Assembly (NCBI GenBank): GCA_002105175.1
Contig: MCGE01000008.1
Location: 62,001 to 126,000 of the forward strand
Direction: 5' to 3'
Source of the DNA: Absidia repens
Lineage: Eukaryota; Mucoromycota; Mucoromycetes; Mucorales; Cunninghamellaceae
Length of the DNA stretch: 64,000 nt
This document shows positions 11,232 through 25,839 of the stretch, piece by piece. Both the position numbers and the translations under genes were made by a program. Within the stretch, counting starts at the first letter, position 1, and every line of letters begins with the position of its first letter. The notes beneath the pieces were generated by a model. That model was not told the origin of the DNA and made no database searches. It was given only the letters and a program-made list of their open reading frames with translations.

Positions 11232-12567
11232 ATGATATTACTCGACTATAACAACGCTATCATTCAAGATATATTGGAAGCTAGACTCAGTGGGCAAGTA
11301 TAGTAAAAAAAAAAAAAGTAAAGTCAATAAAGTGGTACTCGTACTTATTTCCTATTAAACTTTTTGCAGTGAAAAGACCGATGCCTTAGATATGACAGTA
11401 GTGGACTTTGATGGTGTTGTTTATGAAATAAAAACTCCCAACAAGCGAACTGAATTATACATATCTCTTCGATGGATGTGCTATAATGAATTGATATCTT
11501 TTGGAGCCCAAACTATTTTGGAGCGTGTTTATGGTCAATATCTCGCTGCCACGCCTGAATCCAACTACGACGTCACCTTGATCATTGATTTGGACACGGT
11601 GCCTGCTGATAAAGGTATGCTATTAGAATAAATATTTGTGTTGGTCAAGTAGCTCTCTTGATATATTAAATCTTCTTTTTTTTTCACCTGCCTAGAAACT
11701 CATGACGCACTTACCCAAAAAATATCCTTATTAAAACGAAACTTGCTGTCGGCACCGTTTGAGAAGGCATTTGCTGAACAAGAGCAATACGAAGACAGTG
11801 AGAAACCCAACCCAACCTCTGAGCTTATGGCAGTCCATTATCGCGAGGAAGAAGCGATTTATATACAGTCAAGTCATGATCGTGTGACAGTCCTCTTTAG
11901 CACCAAATTCAAAGATGAAACGGATAAGATCTTTGGAAAGGTATTTTTACAGGTAAGTACTGAACAAAGAGTAGCTATAGTGAATTTACTGATATGGATA
12001 GATATATCTTTCGGGGGGACGGTCTTTGTATGTTTGTATAGGAATTTGTCGATGCCAGACGTCGTCGAGCATTTTCAGCACCTCAGGTTTTATATACGAC
12101 CCGTGAACCTCCTAGAGAATTGGTCCACCTGAACCTTCGGGATAGTGATGACACTAGCTATGTTACCTTTGGTAAGAAAGAAAAAGGGTGAGATTGAATA
12201 TATAGATTGTGCCTAGCAAGTTTAGTGTATTGACATTTTTATTTTATTTTACATATTGTGGCATTAGTGCTCTTCCCTCAACATTTTGAACGAGGTGATG
12301 CTCGTGAAGAGACGATTTCTCGTATTCAAATATTCCGTGATTATCTCCACTACCATATCAAGTGCTCCAAGGCCTATATGCATACTCGCATGCGTGCGCG
12401 GGTGCGGGATTTTTTGAAGGTGTTGAATCGGGCGAAACCTGAAGTGATTGCAGAAAAGAAAACTATCAGGTAATATACAAAATGGGATCGATCGACACTA
12501 TTTTGAAAACCAGTTTACTGACAATTTTTTTTTTCTTTCTAGTGGCAAGACATTTGTACGTACTTAG
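11232..12567 (+). CDS. ARPC2: Arp2/3 complex subunit 2 (p34)
   Basis: Exons 11232-11293, 11370-11614, 11696-11952, 12042-12171, 12268-12469 and 12543-12567 give 306 aa, close to the ~300 aa norm. It follows the family along its whole length: [12 protein letters not shown] at the start, [91 protein letters not shown] and the end GKTFVRT. ARPC2 with ARPC4 forms the core of the complex that nucleates branched actin at cortical and endocytic patches. The first intron is best read as GC-AG (donor GCAAGT after 11293, acceptor TTTTTGCAG). A GT-AG alternative (gtatag..aaaag) also keeps frame and changes three residues. Confidence 0.95.
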
Positions 12568-12859
12568 AGCATTTACCCTTTTAGAATTTTTGGACTAGGT
12601 CCTCCCCCACTTCCTTTCACTTTACATGTACTTCTCTTCTCTTTTTTTTTCTTTTTTTTTTTTTTTGTTTATATCACCAGCTTTAGTATTGGTTTTTGTT
12701 GTTGAAATAAACTTCGCTTTCTTCACATTTATCGGACATTTAATTTGTGGTTCAGTCAATTCATTTTTGGTGTCCCTCCTTTTTTTTTTTTACTTTATCT
12801 CCTTTATCTTATATATCATCTCATCAAATTCATAAAAACTTCAAAATATATAATATACT

Positions 12860-14716
12860 ATGGGTGCCGTATGCTGTACACCTGAAGAAATAGATTTTGA
12901 AAAAGAAGGTAATGATGATAGTCTGTGATACTGTAGCTAAAGATGACTCATTAACCTTTTTAATATACAGTGGAATTAGCTCATTTTTACTTATTACGAG
13001 TGATCGGAAAAGGTGCTTTTGGAAAGGTACGGATAGTGCAACATAGACAGACCGGACGGGAGTACGCTTTGAAATATATCAACAAGTCACGGTGCGTCGA
13101 ACAGAATGCAACACACAACATGTTGGCAGAACGACGGTTATTAGAAACGATTGAACATCCTTTGATTGTGAATATGAGATACGCTTTCCAAGATGAAGAA
13201 CACCTATTTTTGGCTTTGGATTTGATGACAGGCGGCTCTATGCAATTTTTATTGGACCGTTATACCACACTCAAGGAAATGCAGGTGCGCTTCTATATTG
13301 CCGATCTCGTCTGTGCTTTGGAATATTTGCATCAGCGAAGGATTGCTCACAGGTAAAATGCTAGGAAACGATAATATTGAAGGTGATAAAAGGGATGAAG
13401 GCCAACGATGAGATAGAAACATGTGATACTAAAGAAGAGGGATGAATTAACACATTTATTTTTTTATAGGGATATCAAGCCAGATAACATATTACTGGAC
13501 AGCAGTGGTCATGCACATTTATCGGATTTCAACATTGCAACACAATTCCATGCCAACAAACCTCAGCGTTTCTCTCGTGCAGGATCACTTGCTTACATGT
13601 CTCCAGAAATTATCGGAAAACAAGGCTATTCCACATTTGTAGATTGGTGGTCCCTTGGTGTTACTGCTTTTGAATTACTGTTTGGCAAGGTAAGTAAAAG
13701 GATCATGCTATTTGTGCCCGAGATTTTTCATATTAATTCTCCCTCAATTCCCTTCTCCCTTCTTTATGCTCATGGTATGTTTGTCATTTTAGCGACCCTT
13801 TACTGGAAAGACCAACGATCAAGTTACTGACGCTATCTTGAATGATGATCTTGTGTTCCCTGATGATGCTGCAGAAATTGTCAGTCAAGACGGTATGGAT
13901 GTCCTTCAAGGCGTACGTCATGTCAAAGAAGAAGAAAAAATTGGGAAAAAACATTGTAAAACTCACCTTCTTTTATATTATATATATCACATAGTTGCTA
14001 ACGAAATCACCTCATCACCGCTATGGTTGTGGATCTAATGGAATATACAAATTGAAGAATCATCCATGGTTTCAAGGTATAGATTGGCAAGCAATGGTGC
14101 AAAAAACAGCCATCCCACCCTTTAGACCGAATGTAAGTTCATCTATCTCTACTGCTATCCATTATAATATATATGTATATATATTAACTAATGATATTCT
14201 TTATATATATATATACAAAACGTTTTATAGACGGACGAATCCAACTTTGATGCAGTACACGAACTAGAGGAATTGCTATTGGAAGAAGTACCATTAAGGC
14301 CGCATAAAAGGATCAATAAGACAAGCACGGAAATACCACAGCCTGAAACGGAAGATAGTCGGCATCGACAATGGATGGACGAAAAGTTTTTACCATTTGA
14401 TTATACCAAGAACAGCACATCTGATCACTATTATAATCATGCTTCTCCAGCAGCAACAACGGAAACGACAACTCGGTCCTTGGTATCTTCATCTGCAGCT
14501 TCTAGGACAAATCCAACGAGTCAGGCAATGATTTCCACTCCTATTACAGCTATTGAAGGCACTAGCAGGGGAATTACTGGATCACGGCTACTCCGAAGGG
14601 TTGGCAGTGCCCTCGACCATTATGAACAATCCAAATACAAGGCCCAAGGTTATGTGTTGACTCCCAATGAAGATGGTACTCTCTCTACCTTGTCTGAAGT
14701 AGGGAAATGTGTGTAG
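12860..14716 (+). CDS. STK32/YANK-type Ser/Thr protein kinase
   Basis: Exons 12860-12908, 12971-13352, 13470-13689, 13793-13912, 13995-14132 and 14231-14716 give 464 aa. The N-terminus MGAVCC is a predicted myristoylation plus palmitoylation signal, so it is likely membrane-anchored. Kinase domain ~22-280: GKGAFGKV (29-36), ALKY Lys51, HRDIKPDN (HRD ~143-145), DFN at 163-165 in place of DFG, MSPE, and DWWSLGVTAFELL. DFN is the known hallmark of the YANK/STK32 family, as is the C-terminal HPWFQGIDWQAM..PPFRPN block. The tail (~300-464) is low-complexity Thr/Ser/Ala. Substrates are unknown. Every intron keeps frame. AATAAA at 14793-14798. Confidence 0.92.
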
Positions 14717-15551
14717 TTTAGATTAGAATTAGAATATATTTTATTTTGTATAGTTAGTTATATTTGGTTACATTTTGTTTTTGTCGTATTTTAATAAAGG
14801 TTGATGATTATTCTATTCTATATTGTTTATTTTTACAATGCTGTTATTTGAAGATTGTTCCTGGATATGAATGACAGCACCACACATTTTCGACTTTTAG
14901 AAATGAAGCTCCTACAAATGAAAAACTAAAAATATTAGGAAAATGAACACGTTGATAAAAAAAAATAAAGAGTATACTATGCAGGTTCAAAAGATCGCAG
15001 GTAAATCCCAACAATATCTTAGTGATACTCATGGAGAAGGGGGATAAAAAAAAAAAAATTGAAACTCCTTTGACTTGACCCTCGAGAAATTGCTATTAAA
15101 GTGCATGATCATCATTATTCTCCATAATGAGGAATGAACGTGATGACGGTGTCTTTTTTTTTCTTCTCTTTAATATTTTTTATAAATTGTTTTGGATTTA
15201 AATGATCTCCTCCTGCTCCCCTGACAAACAAAAAAGAGGCCTCTTCTGTCCTCCTTCTTTCCCGCTCCTTTCAATTACCAACCTTCTAATGGACAGGATT
15301 CGAATATTGATGATACGACAAGCAATTGATCGTCATCCTAGAGTTTAGCGTGTTCTCGAGATTTGATAACTTCAGGACTCTGTTATTTTATATATATATA
15401 TATATATATTATATGTATGATTGATCAACCTTGTCTCCCTTTTTTTTTTTTTTTTTATTTGGCAGACCAGTATATAAACTGTCATCTTTTTTTTTTTTTT
15501 TTTTTTTTATAAAAAAAGCATTTTTCAAACAAAAAATCTATATCCTTTATC
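14717..15551. other. intergenic, globin promoter region
   Basis: 3' region of the kinase gene and upstream region of the globin gene. It contains a (TA)n run at ~15391-15410, two long T tracts (15438-15457 and 15488-15508) and a TATATAAA at ~15471, about 80 bases before the globin ATG, which may serve as a TATA element. No coding signal. Confidence 0.45.
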
Positions 15552-16555
15552 ATGCCTCAATCTTTTTCTGATATGACATCCTCAATCTCTCAACACAACA
15601 TCAAGCATTCACCTACACACAAACAACACCGACATGCCAGTAAAGGTCGAAGAGCATCAGCATCGTCATCAACTTCACAATCAACGCAATCTTCATCATC
15701 CTCGGCCAGCATATCCACCACAGCCACATATGAAGTGCCATCATCTTCAGTCGCAGGAGAAATGGTGCGGCTCTCCCCAACTCTTCATGATGTTGACATT
15801 GTGCGGCATACATGGGGACGAGTGTGTGAACGCCGCCATCGAAAAGATAATTCCAGTATGTCATCTGCCCATGCTTTTGGTATTGTTTTTTACAAGACTC
15901 TATTTGAACTCGATCCATCACTGAAATCTATTTTTGGGAAAAATGTCATTCATCAAGCGCGTGTGTTAGCGGGGATTATGTCTTATTTAACACGCTCACC
16001 CTCTATAAAAGGCGAATCTGGCTCAGTTCGAGATTTGAATTCTTTAAGTCGGACTAAAAAATCAACTTTTTCGTCTTCTATGGCTCCGTCAGGCATGGAA
16101 AATGACCCTGATCACCCTTCTGATGCATACGTTGATTTGATCGAACATCAAGCTTCTTTAAAAAATCCTCGAAAAAATACGCCTCAAGTTAATCATCTTC
16201 AGTATCACCCTTCTCCTGTCAAGCCAAAAGAATTCAACGATGACGTATGTCCATTTCACCAGCAAGAACAAGAAGAAAAATATCAACAACAACTTTTGCT
16301 ACAGCAGAAACAGCAGCAAGAGGAAGAAAGACAACGTACATCTATGCAGCAGGATTTGCAACGTAAAATGGAACAGCAACATCAAGAAGAAAATCAATGG
16401 TTTGCCTATAAATTACGTGAAGTGGGCATTCAGCATATTGAGGAATATAATATGGTGCCGGATCATCTAGATGCTCTTGGTCCTGCATTGATTACCGCTT
16501 TAAAATCCCGCTTAGAAGAAGAATTCAGTACACAGATCGAGCAAGCATGGAATAC

Positions 16556-16595
<40 letters not shown>

Positions 16596-16788
16596 AGCCA
16601 TGCAACACTTTTTTCGTTTTTATTTATCTCTTTTAATATTTTCTTAGGTATGTGGATTTACTTTCTATCATATGAAGACCGGCATGGAAGCCCACATAAC
16701 CTACCATCGACGAGCTCGACGGCTTTCCTCTGGATCCTATTGTTCTATTGAAGCTGGAGAAACTAATGGTGCATGCACTATTCAATAA
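15552..16788 (+). CDS. single-domain globin with long E-F insertion
   Basis: Two exons (15552-16556, 16648-16788) give 381 aa. Residues 1-70 are Ser/Thr-rich and disordered. The globin fold begins near 79: HTWGRV (A), HAFGIVFYKTLFELDPSLKSIFG (B-CD, with CD Phe128), and VIHQARVLAGIMSYL (E), with Gln135 at the distal position. About 130 residues of low-complexity, Gln-rich, coiled-coil-like sequence (149-282) then interrupt the fold before helix F. Here YKLREVGIQHIEEYNMVPDH gives His295 as likely proximal ligand, followed by LGPALITALKSRL and QAW. Haem binding and NO or O2 chemistry are inferred from the fold; there is no flavin reductase domain, so it is not a flavohaemoglobin. The intron starts gtaaaa and continues as a run of ~30 A. 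Confidence 0.8.
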
Positions 16789-17046
16789 CCCAGCCTCTCT
16801 CTTTTTTTTTTATTTCACGCCATCATTCACACAAGACAAGTTTTGATAATTTTTTTGATGTGACAATATAGTTTTATTTCATTCAAACGTATAGTTGGTG
16901 GATTCTATTCTAAAATCACCATCATCATCACAATAAATCAAATGTATATAATAATTTCAAAACGCTAAAATAAGCTATTGTTGTGAAGGGAAAGGAACGG
17001 ATAAGGAAAGGGATGGGAATCAATTAAACTAAAAAAAAAAGATTAT

Positions 17047-19260
<2,214 letters not shown>

Positions 19261-19960
19261 GGTTTTGTGTAAATGAAAAATATTTTTGAAAGAAGAGAAG
19301 AACAGAGGGAAAGAAGAAAAAAGGAAAGGGAAAAAAAAAAGAGACCCAGACAAAAGATTTCCCACGGACTAGCTAGATCGGGACTTCAAAGGCGGTATAT
19401 TTTTGACAAAGCATTTTTTGGTGAGCACCCGCAAATCGAGTAGACCGGACTTCTCACTAGAGTCTTTTGCATCATTACTGTTTCTTTTTCCATGCCATCG
19501 ATTTATCATTGACACAAATACATACATAGCAGAGATAATACCTTGATCAAATAGGCCTTGTCTTTTTTTCTTTTTTTTTTTGTAATCAATACCGAACAGC
19601 AGGTCAGCCGGTAGATAAATATAATGCCTATTCAACAAAAAATAAAAACGAGGATTTCATGCAAGTTGCTGAGGAATTATCTATCGAGAATAAAAGATAA
19701 TTGGACCAGTAGTTTGGCTCATAATAACAAGACAAATTTTATTTCAAATGGCTACACGTGATTTTGATAAAAGCAGTTGAGCAAGAATTTTATTTCAAAT
19801 GAATATGTGTGATTTAGATGAAAGCAGTAGGAGAAGAATACAAAGTGAACTGTAAGAATGATGATAATAACTAAAGACAACGAGATGATATAGATGTGTA
19901 CGGTGGGGTAAAAATAGTAAATTATATAAATGGGTAAAAAGGAAGAGTATAAGTTCTAGT
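19261..19960. other. intergenic, small tandem duplication
   Basis: Upstream region of the thiolase gene and 3' region of the coiled-coil gene. 19733-19780 and 19784-19833 are diverged tandem copies (AATTTTATTTCAAATG, then GTGATTT.GATAAAAGCAGT). No supported gene. Confidence 0.4.
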
Positions 19961-22856
19961 TCAAGATAAAGCAACACCATCACCTTCAAAGAGTAATCTT
20001 TCGATCCAGTAAAGTAAGATGTCCAAAAGCTTGTAACTTCCACCTGATTCGCCAGCTGTCACCATAAGAGCTTGTTCCCAGCTAGCTGGTGGTCCGTTTT
20101 CAACTAAGAAGGTTGAGGTCACAATACCAAAGACATAGACCAGCAGCGTATATATTGCAAAAGTGACTGTGCCCGTGATCACTTTGTCGTCTTTTTGTCG
20201 AGTCGTCAACGTTGTATTATAATGCATAGCGGAAGGTAAACTACCGTGTTTGTGATGAATGTAGCGGAATGCAGAAGATACCTAAAGAAAATTGTCATAA
20301 AAAAGGATATCAACTGATGAGGTTACATAACATTCCACTTCAAATGTCTTACGTTATGCAAGTCACGAACTTCTACAAAATATAAAAAATAGACAGTTGT
20401 TAGTCATATACATCACCACGTTTTAGTCTAAATAACGTCTTTTTTTATTACCTCGTTTCTTCTCAACGCCTAGTTTTTTACCCCGAACACGCGATTGAGA
20501 CCAGACATCAGTCGAGGATTGTGAGAATTGTGCGAAACGATCGTTTGTATTGGTCGAAGAAATAGAATTGCTAGTAGTCGATGAAGATGAGGATGCTGAT
20601 GATGAAATAATGGTGGCAGCATCATCTTTCGTCGTGACGGTGCCGTAATATTTGTCGCCGCTGCTGCTAAAATCATCATTTGCCGTGGATAAAGACTGTC
20701 TTGCTACTGATAATTCCATATTCTGTCGTGTTTGTAAATCTTCCAGTTCAGTCACCAAGAGTCGATTTTCTGAATCCATTGCCTTTTTTAGATAAGATAA
20801 TTCGTCCTTGACTAGTTTAAAAGGTCAGTACATGCCAAATTCAATTTCATTTTCATACAATATATATATATTTGCCTATCATACCTCGCTCAAGATCTTT
20901 CATAGCTTCAGTGGCTTTAGATTTATAATAGTCCTTTTCATCTTCGGCAGATTTTAGACGTTGGTCGACTTGTGTTTGATGAATCTAATGGAAATAAATT
21001 TAATTGTCAACATATAAAAGTGCATAATTCTCGTGATTACCTTTTCCAGCGATATGGCATCTTCTTCCGTTTTCAATTGTAATTGTCCATTTACTTCAGC
21101 TTCCAAAGTCTAGGAAATAAGGATGCCCGTTAATTTTAAATTCAGCGACAATTCCTCTTTCACTTCCTTTCTTTTTGTTACCTCGATCAAATTGGTTGTA
21201 TCTTCCAAACCACAAGACAGTTTTTCGTTGCGAGCCAGATCCAAATCATATTTGAGTGTATCAATCACTTGTTTCAACCGGTCATTTTCGGATCGTTGTT
21301 CAGCCAGTTGTGCATGAGTATGGTGTGATGCAATGAGCTCCCTTTCCAGGTCCTGCTGTAATAGTGCTAGCCGGTTCCGTTCTTCGGTCAAGTGCTTAAA
21401 TTCAAGATGGAAATTGCCTAAAAAGGTTTCTGCGTGCTGTAAATCCAATTCCTTTTGTTTGAGTAGCTCTTGAAGCTTCTGTGTTTCCCCTAATAAACAT
21501 AAAGCGTCAGTTAAAAAAATATACACAGATTTGATGTATTGAGAATTCATATCTTACCGCATTTTTTATCATAAAGGCATTTGATTGAAAGATACACCTG
21601 CTTTTGATCGGTCTCCGATTTCTGAATGGTATCAATATGAGCTTCCAACTATATAAAAAAAAAAAAAAGGCCTCTCAGTAAAGACACTCCGCACCCTCAA
21701 ATCTCCCAAATCTCCCAGATCTCCCTCTTTCTGTACGTATATCATATTACCATTCCTATTTGTTCCAAGCTTTTCGTTTCCTTTGCCTTGTATTCCAATA
21801 GTTCACGCTTCTGTTTGCCGACTTCATCGGTCATGTCATCCACCCTGTTTTGTAGCACCGAGATTTGATCTTCATTATCACGTGTCATGCGTGCCAAACT
21901 TTTTTCACTAAGCTTCAGTTGTTGAGTCAGTACAAGAGAGCGACGGTAATAATGGATAAATTCATCGTGATCATCATCATCATCAGGTACCTGAAATAAA
22001 AAAAGATAAGTAACCATGAACTCCATGTATGTAGTTGCATATGATCCTTACTTCATCATTTTGTTTCGAGATCATTAAATGATTTGAATAACCATTATGT
22101 GTCGCTTCGGAGTGAGGTGTTGACGTGGGTTCATGAGCATGACCATTCTCAAATTCCTACAAAAAAAAAGGAACATAAATCAGGATACAATAGTTAAAAA
22201 AATAAAGGGGATAGATATGAGAAAAGGAGGAAGAGGAAGAGGAGGGGAAAGGAAGGAGTTGTTGTTTTATACTTACAGATACAGTCGCAGGAATAACATC
22301 AGTAGTAGCAATATGCAGACTAGTAGCACTAAGACGCCTAGAGCTATGTGGCTGCAGTGTTGCTGATGTGCGAGGAAGTGCTGGCAATGGCGAAGTTGGT
22401 GCTGACAGTGAGTTTGCAGACGAAGGACAAGTAAAGACTAGTTGGAGTAGATTTAATATATCTCCAGGTGTCATTTCCAAGTCGGGATCGAGTAGAGTAT
22501 ATGGCTGAATAGCTGTTTTTTGTTTCAAGGTCAAGAGCATAACGTCGTGTTCGTGTTCATAGTTGTCTATTACCGTCAAAAGGTCCTTGGTGGCAATAAC
22601 AGCAGGTTCTCGAGGTTGATAGGTACGTTCTCGGTGTTGTTGGACAAGTCGTTTAATTTGCACCTTTAATAATGCAAATGGCACCGGGTGTATTGGCGTT
22701 GTAGAGCAATGAGAGGAGGAGGGTCCCTACAAAAACATTAGCCAGTTGATAGAAAAATATCCGTTGGTGAGTTTTGGTTCAATGTTAGCGAGTATGTGTT
22801 TCTTTTTTTTTTTTTACCTCGTCCCAATCAGAGTCATTTGAATCCATTGCATTCAT
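19961..22856 (-). CDS. coiled-coil protein with one C-terminal membrane segment, unknown family
   Basis: Eleven exons: 22818-22856, 22277-22726, 22052-22156, 21751-21990, 21558-21648, 21182-21489, 21041-21109, 20885-20984, 20452-20811, 20353-20372 and 19961-20281. They give 700 aa in one frame. An acidic start (MNAMDSNDSDWDE) is followed by a helical segment (KVQIKRLVQQHRERTYQ), a Pro/Ser/Thr-rich linker, and about 300 residues of heptad-rich coiled coil (roughly 200-520; e.g. KLQELLKQKELDLQHAETFL). A Ser/Thr-rich stretch follows, then RVRGKKLGVEKKR. One hydrophobic segment at about 630-654 (TFAIYTLLVYVFGIVTSTFLV) leaves a ~45-residue tail. The layout recalls golgins or other membrane-tethered coiled-coil proteins, but I recognise no family signature. 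The 20-nt exon (20353-20372) is supported by frame. Confidence 0.75.
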
Positions 22857-23781
22857 ATTTTGGGAAAAAAAAAAATACAGTGGAAAAAGAAGAAAGTAAG
22901 TATGGTAATAAAAAAAAAAGAGAGCGAGAAAAAAAATTGGAGCCAAATTTGATCAAATTTCCCCAGTTTTGAAAGACAGCATATTTCACGGTCATTCAGG
23001 TCTATAATAGAGTCTTTTCATTTTTGCAGGAAGAATAATGAAGTATATTGCACATGATATATGGAAACAGGGCATAAGAGTCATTCAGTAAGCAAGTGCG
23101 ATGTGGAAAAAGAGCGGAGATACAGACAGTATGATATAAAATATGTCGTTTGATAAAGTCTCCAGAATCCCACCATCATTTAGGACGGAGGCTGACCGTA
23201 AATCAAATCCACAATCCGCCCAAGCGAGAAAGGGACATTATTTCCCATTATATATATATGAGGAGGCGGAGTGCTGCGGGATAGCCATGCCAGATGAGAG
23301 AACACCAGGGAACATTTACTTTTCTTGTGACAAACCATGGATATTTTGATATGATATCATTAAAATAGAGAAGTAAACAGAGACGAGTGATAATTTTTGT
23401 TTTCTTAAGAAAATCAAACAAACCACATGCGCTTTGTCAGCAAATGAGAAGACGAATATTTACTGTAAATGTAGAAAAGTGGATGTGGTTTTTTGTACTG
23501 ATCGCCCACACTGTATTTATAAGAAAACACTTTTTTACCCTGGTTGACTACTTCATCTAAATAATTATAAAAAATGCGATTCTCTGTCAGACTGGGTTGC
23601 TTTGACTACTTTGTCTGATTATAGAACATACTAGCCTCTCATCATGTCTCAGTGTATTTTTCCACGTTCGGTCAAACTCACTCACGGCATTGGCGGACGG
23701 GGATTGAATATTTTAAAAAGTGTGAAAAAAAAATTGCTCTTTTCCCAACTTCTCACTTTACATTCTCTCTCAACAAAACTA
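22857..23781. other. divergent promoter region, coiled-coil gene / bZIP
   Basis: About 0.9 kb between divergent starts. A frame at 23143-23349 and an upstream in-frame ATG at 23644 exist. The latter would add ~46 residues to the bZIP, but the T/C-rich TTCTCACTTTACATTCTCTC just before 23782 looks like a leader. Confidence 0.4.
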
Positions 23782-25159
23782 ATGTCAGAATCAACATTTA
23801 ATGATCCACAACTCTGGTTGAACAGCCTGACAGGAACACATCCTCAAAACCATATAGAAAGCGAAGCGGATAAGCGAAAATGGGGTGCTTTAAATGATAT
23901 TCCTCAGCCCTTCATCAAACATTTTAGTAAGTATACATTATATTATTCTTCGTTTATTGAGATATACTGACCCTTTATATGTATATATCATTGTATCTCT
24001 CCTTCTCTTCTTCTCTTCTTCTCTTCTTCTCTTCTTTATGCTATAGAAAATGGTGGCGATAACGGTACGTTAAGCTACAACCAATCGAACTTGTCCTTGA
24101 TACAATACACACAGTACATATACTGATTTTATATGGTTTTGTCTTGAATAGATGTATTGGAGCAACTTGGGAAACAAAGTAACGAGGCTTCAGATATTGA
24201 TGTAAGTTTCAAAACAGAAAGAAAACATCTATATTGTCTTCTCATCTTACTTTATCACTGTTAACTAGTTATCACCAAGTGAACTGCGACAAAAACGAAA
24301 GGAACAGAATCGGGTAGCCCAACGTGCTTTTCGAGAAAGGAAAGAACGTCATGTCAAGGAATTGGAAGACAAGGTGGCCGAACTAGAGCGAAGCCGCATC
24401 GATGAAACCAAGCATCTTCAAGAAGAAAATCAAGCATTGCGACTCAAGGTACAACAAATGGAAGCCGAAATCTATACTCTGAAAGGTGCCGAACAGGCCT
24501 TCAAGCTGTCTATTCAAAAATTGCGTGAAGCCGGAGTTCAATTACCACCTGATACTACAGCACCATTAGCAACACCACCTATAAGTGAACTGTCACCCTC
24601 TACCGTCTCTACAACATCGAACAACCATTATCATCATCACCAACAACAACATCGGCATACATCACCTTCTATGACATCGTCTCCCTATTCTGCGTCTGGC
24701 ACCTTCTCAATGACCTCATCACCGCCCACTGCAGTAGATAATTCCAACGACCGGTTTTTAGAAGATCATTTGGATTACGGACGATCATCTATATCACCGC
24801 CAAAGAATGGTGAACATCATTATCATCACCACCCTGATCCAGTAGAACAGCATTCTCCTAGCATCAGCAATATTATGCCTTCAACAAACGACAATTTTAC
24901 ACCGGAAGCCGATGGCGTTGGATTTGCAGCAAGCGAAACCGATCGATTCGATCACCAACCTGATCCTGCGGTTTTGCAAGGTGCCAAGACCATACCGTAT
25001 TCACAAATCTGGGAAAAGGTACAAGACCATCCAAAATACGACATGTTTGATATCGACTTGCTGTGTGAAGATCTGAAAAAAAAGGCCAGATGCTCTGGAT
25101 CTGGTGCCGTCATTCTGGAAGAAGATTTTTATAGTGTTTTAGAAAAATATGATATTTAA
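23782..25159 (+). CDS. Yap1/Pap1-like bZIP transcription factor
   Basis: Exons 23782-23926, 24047-24064 (18 nt), 24152-24201 and 24269-25159 give 367 aa. Basic region KRKEQNRVAQRAFRERKERH, with the Gln-Arg-x-Phe-Arg signature of the Yap/AP-1 fungal group, then a leucine zipper (ELEDKVAEL...LRLKVQQMEAEIYTL). The middle is Ser/Pro/His-rich. The C-terminal ~55 residues (IPYSQIWEKVQDHPKYDMFDIDLLCEDLKKKARCSGSGAV) match the Pap1/Yap1 C-terminal domain that holds the nuclear export signal and redox cysteines. Two Cys are visible there (LLCEDLKKKARC). The expected role is oxidative-stress or metal response. An in-frame ATG at 23644 is an alternative start. AATAAA at 25283-25288. Confidence 0.9.
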
Positions 25160-25839
25160 TGAAGCATAGTAATGTAGTTTAGCTCATCCCCTTTGACTTT
25201 CTCTGCCCACCCCCCCCCTTCTCCCTCACCATCTCTATGATTATCATATCACCATTTATCTCATTATCCATCATTTTTATTCAATAAACAATACTTTTTT
25301 TTTCATCAATATTTTGAGTACTCGTTTTTTATTGTTAATCTATGACTTATTTTTTGATTGTGTTGATAAATCGAATTTTACTCTTGTTGGTCTGAAAACG
25401 ACGAAAGGGTGCACTGCTTATGTATATAATATATGATTGGAATTAGATAAAGGAAAACATCTATGCGTTGGGGGATAAAGTTGAAGAGGATGGAGGCTAC
25501 ACTGACAAAATAGTTTTAGCTTATCAATATAAATGATAGAACAGGAATAGTGCCACCTTTCCTATCAAATGACCTAAAAGTAAGGTACCGATTAGTCATT
25601 CAACTTACTGCGTCAAAAAGACTTGGTGCATCAGAATGCAAGATGGAGCGGCCGTTGAAAAAATCTTAGGTTTTCTTTATTTTTATAATGACAGTATACT
25701 AGCCGGAAAACAGGGGGAAATATTCCACATTACAGTATAGCGGAGGTTGCTGGTCGATTAGAGATAAGTTTATGAGTTATATCAGGTGACCTAAGACTAT
25801 CAATCAGTCGCGAAAGTTTTTTTTGGGGGGGTTGCAAAG

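Noticed and set aside
23143..23349. 68-aa frame upstream of the first bZIP
   Set aside because: No motif; lies in the divergent promoter region.
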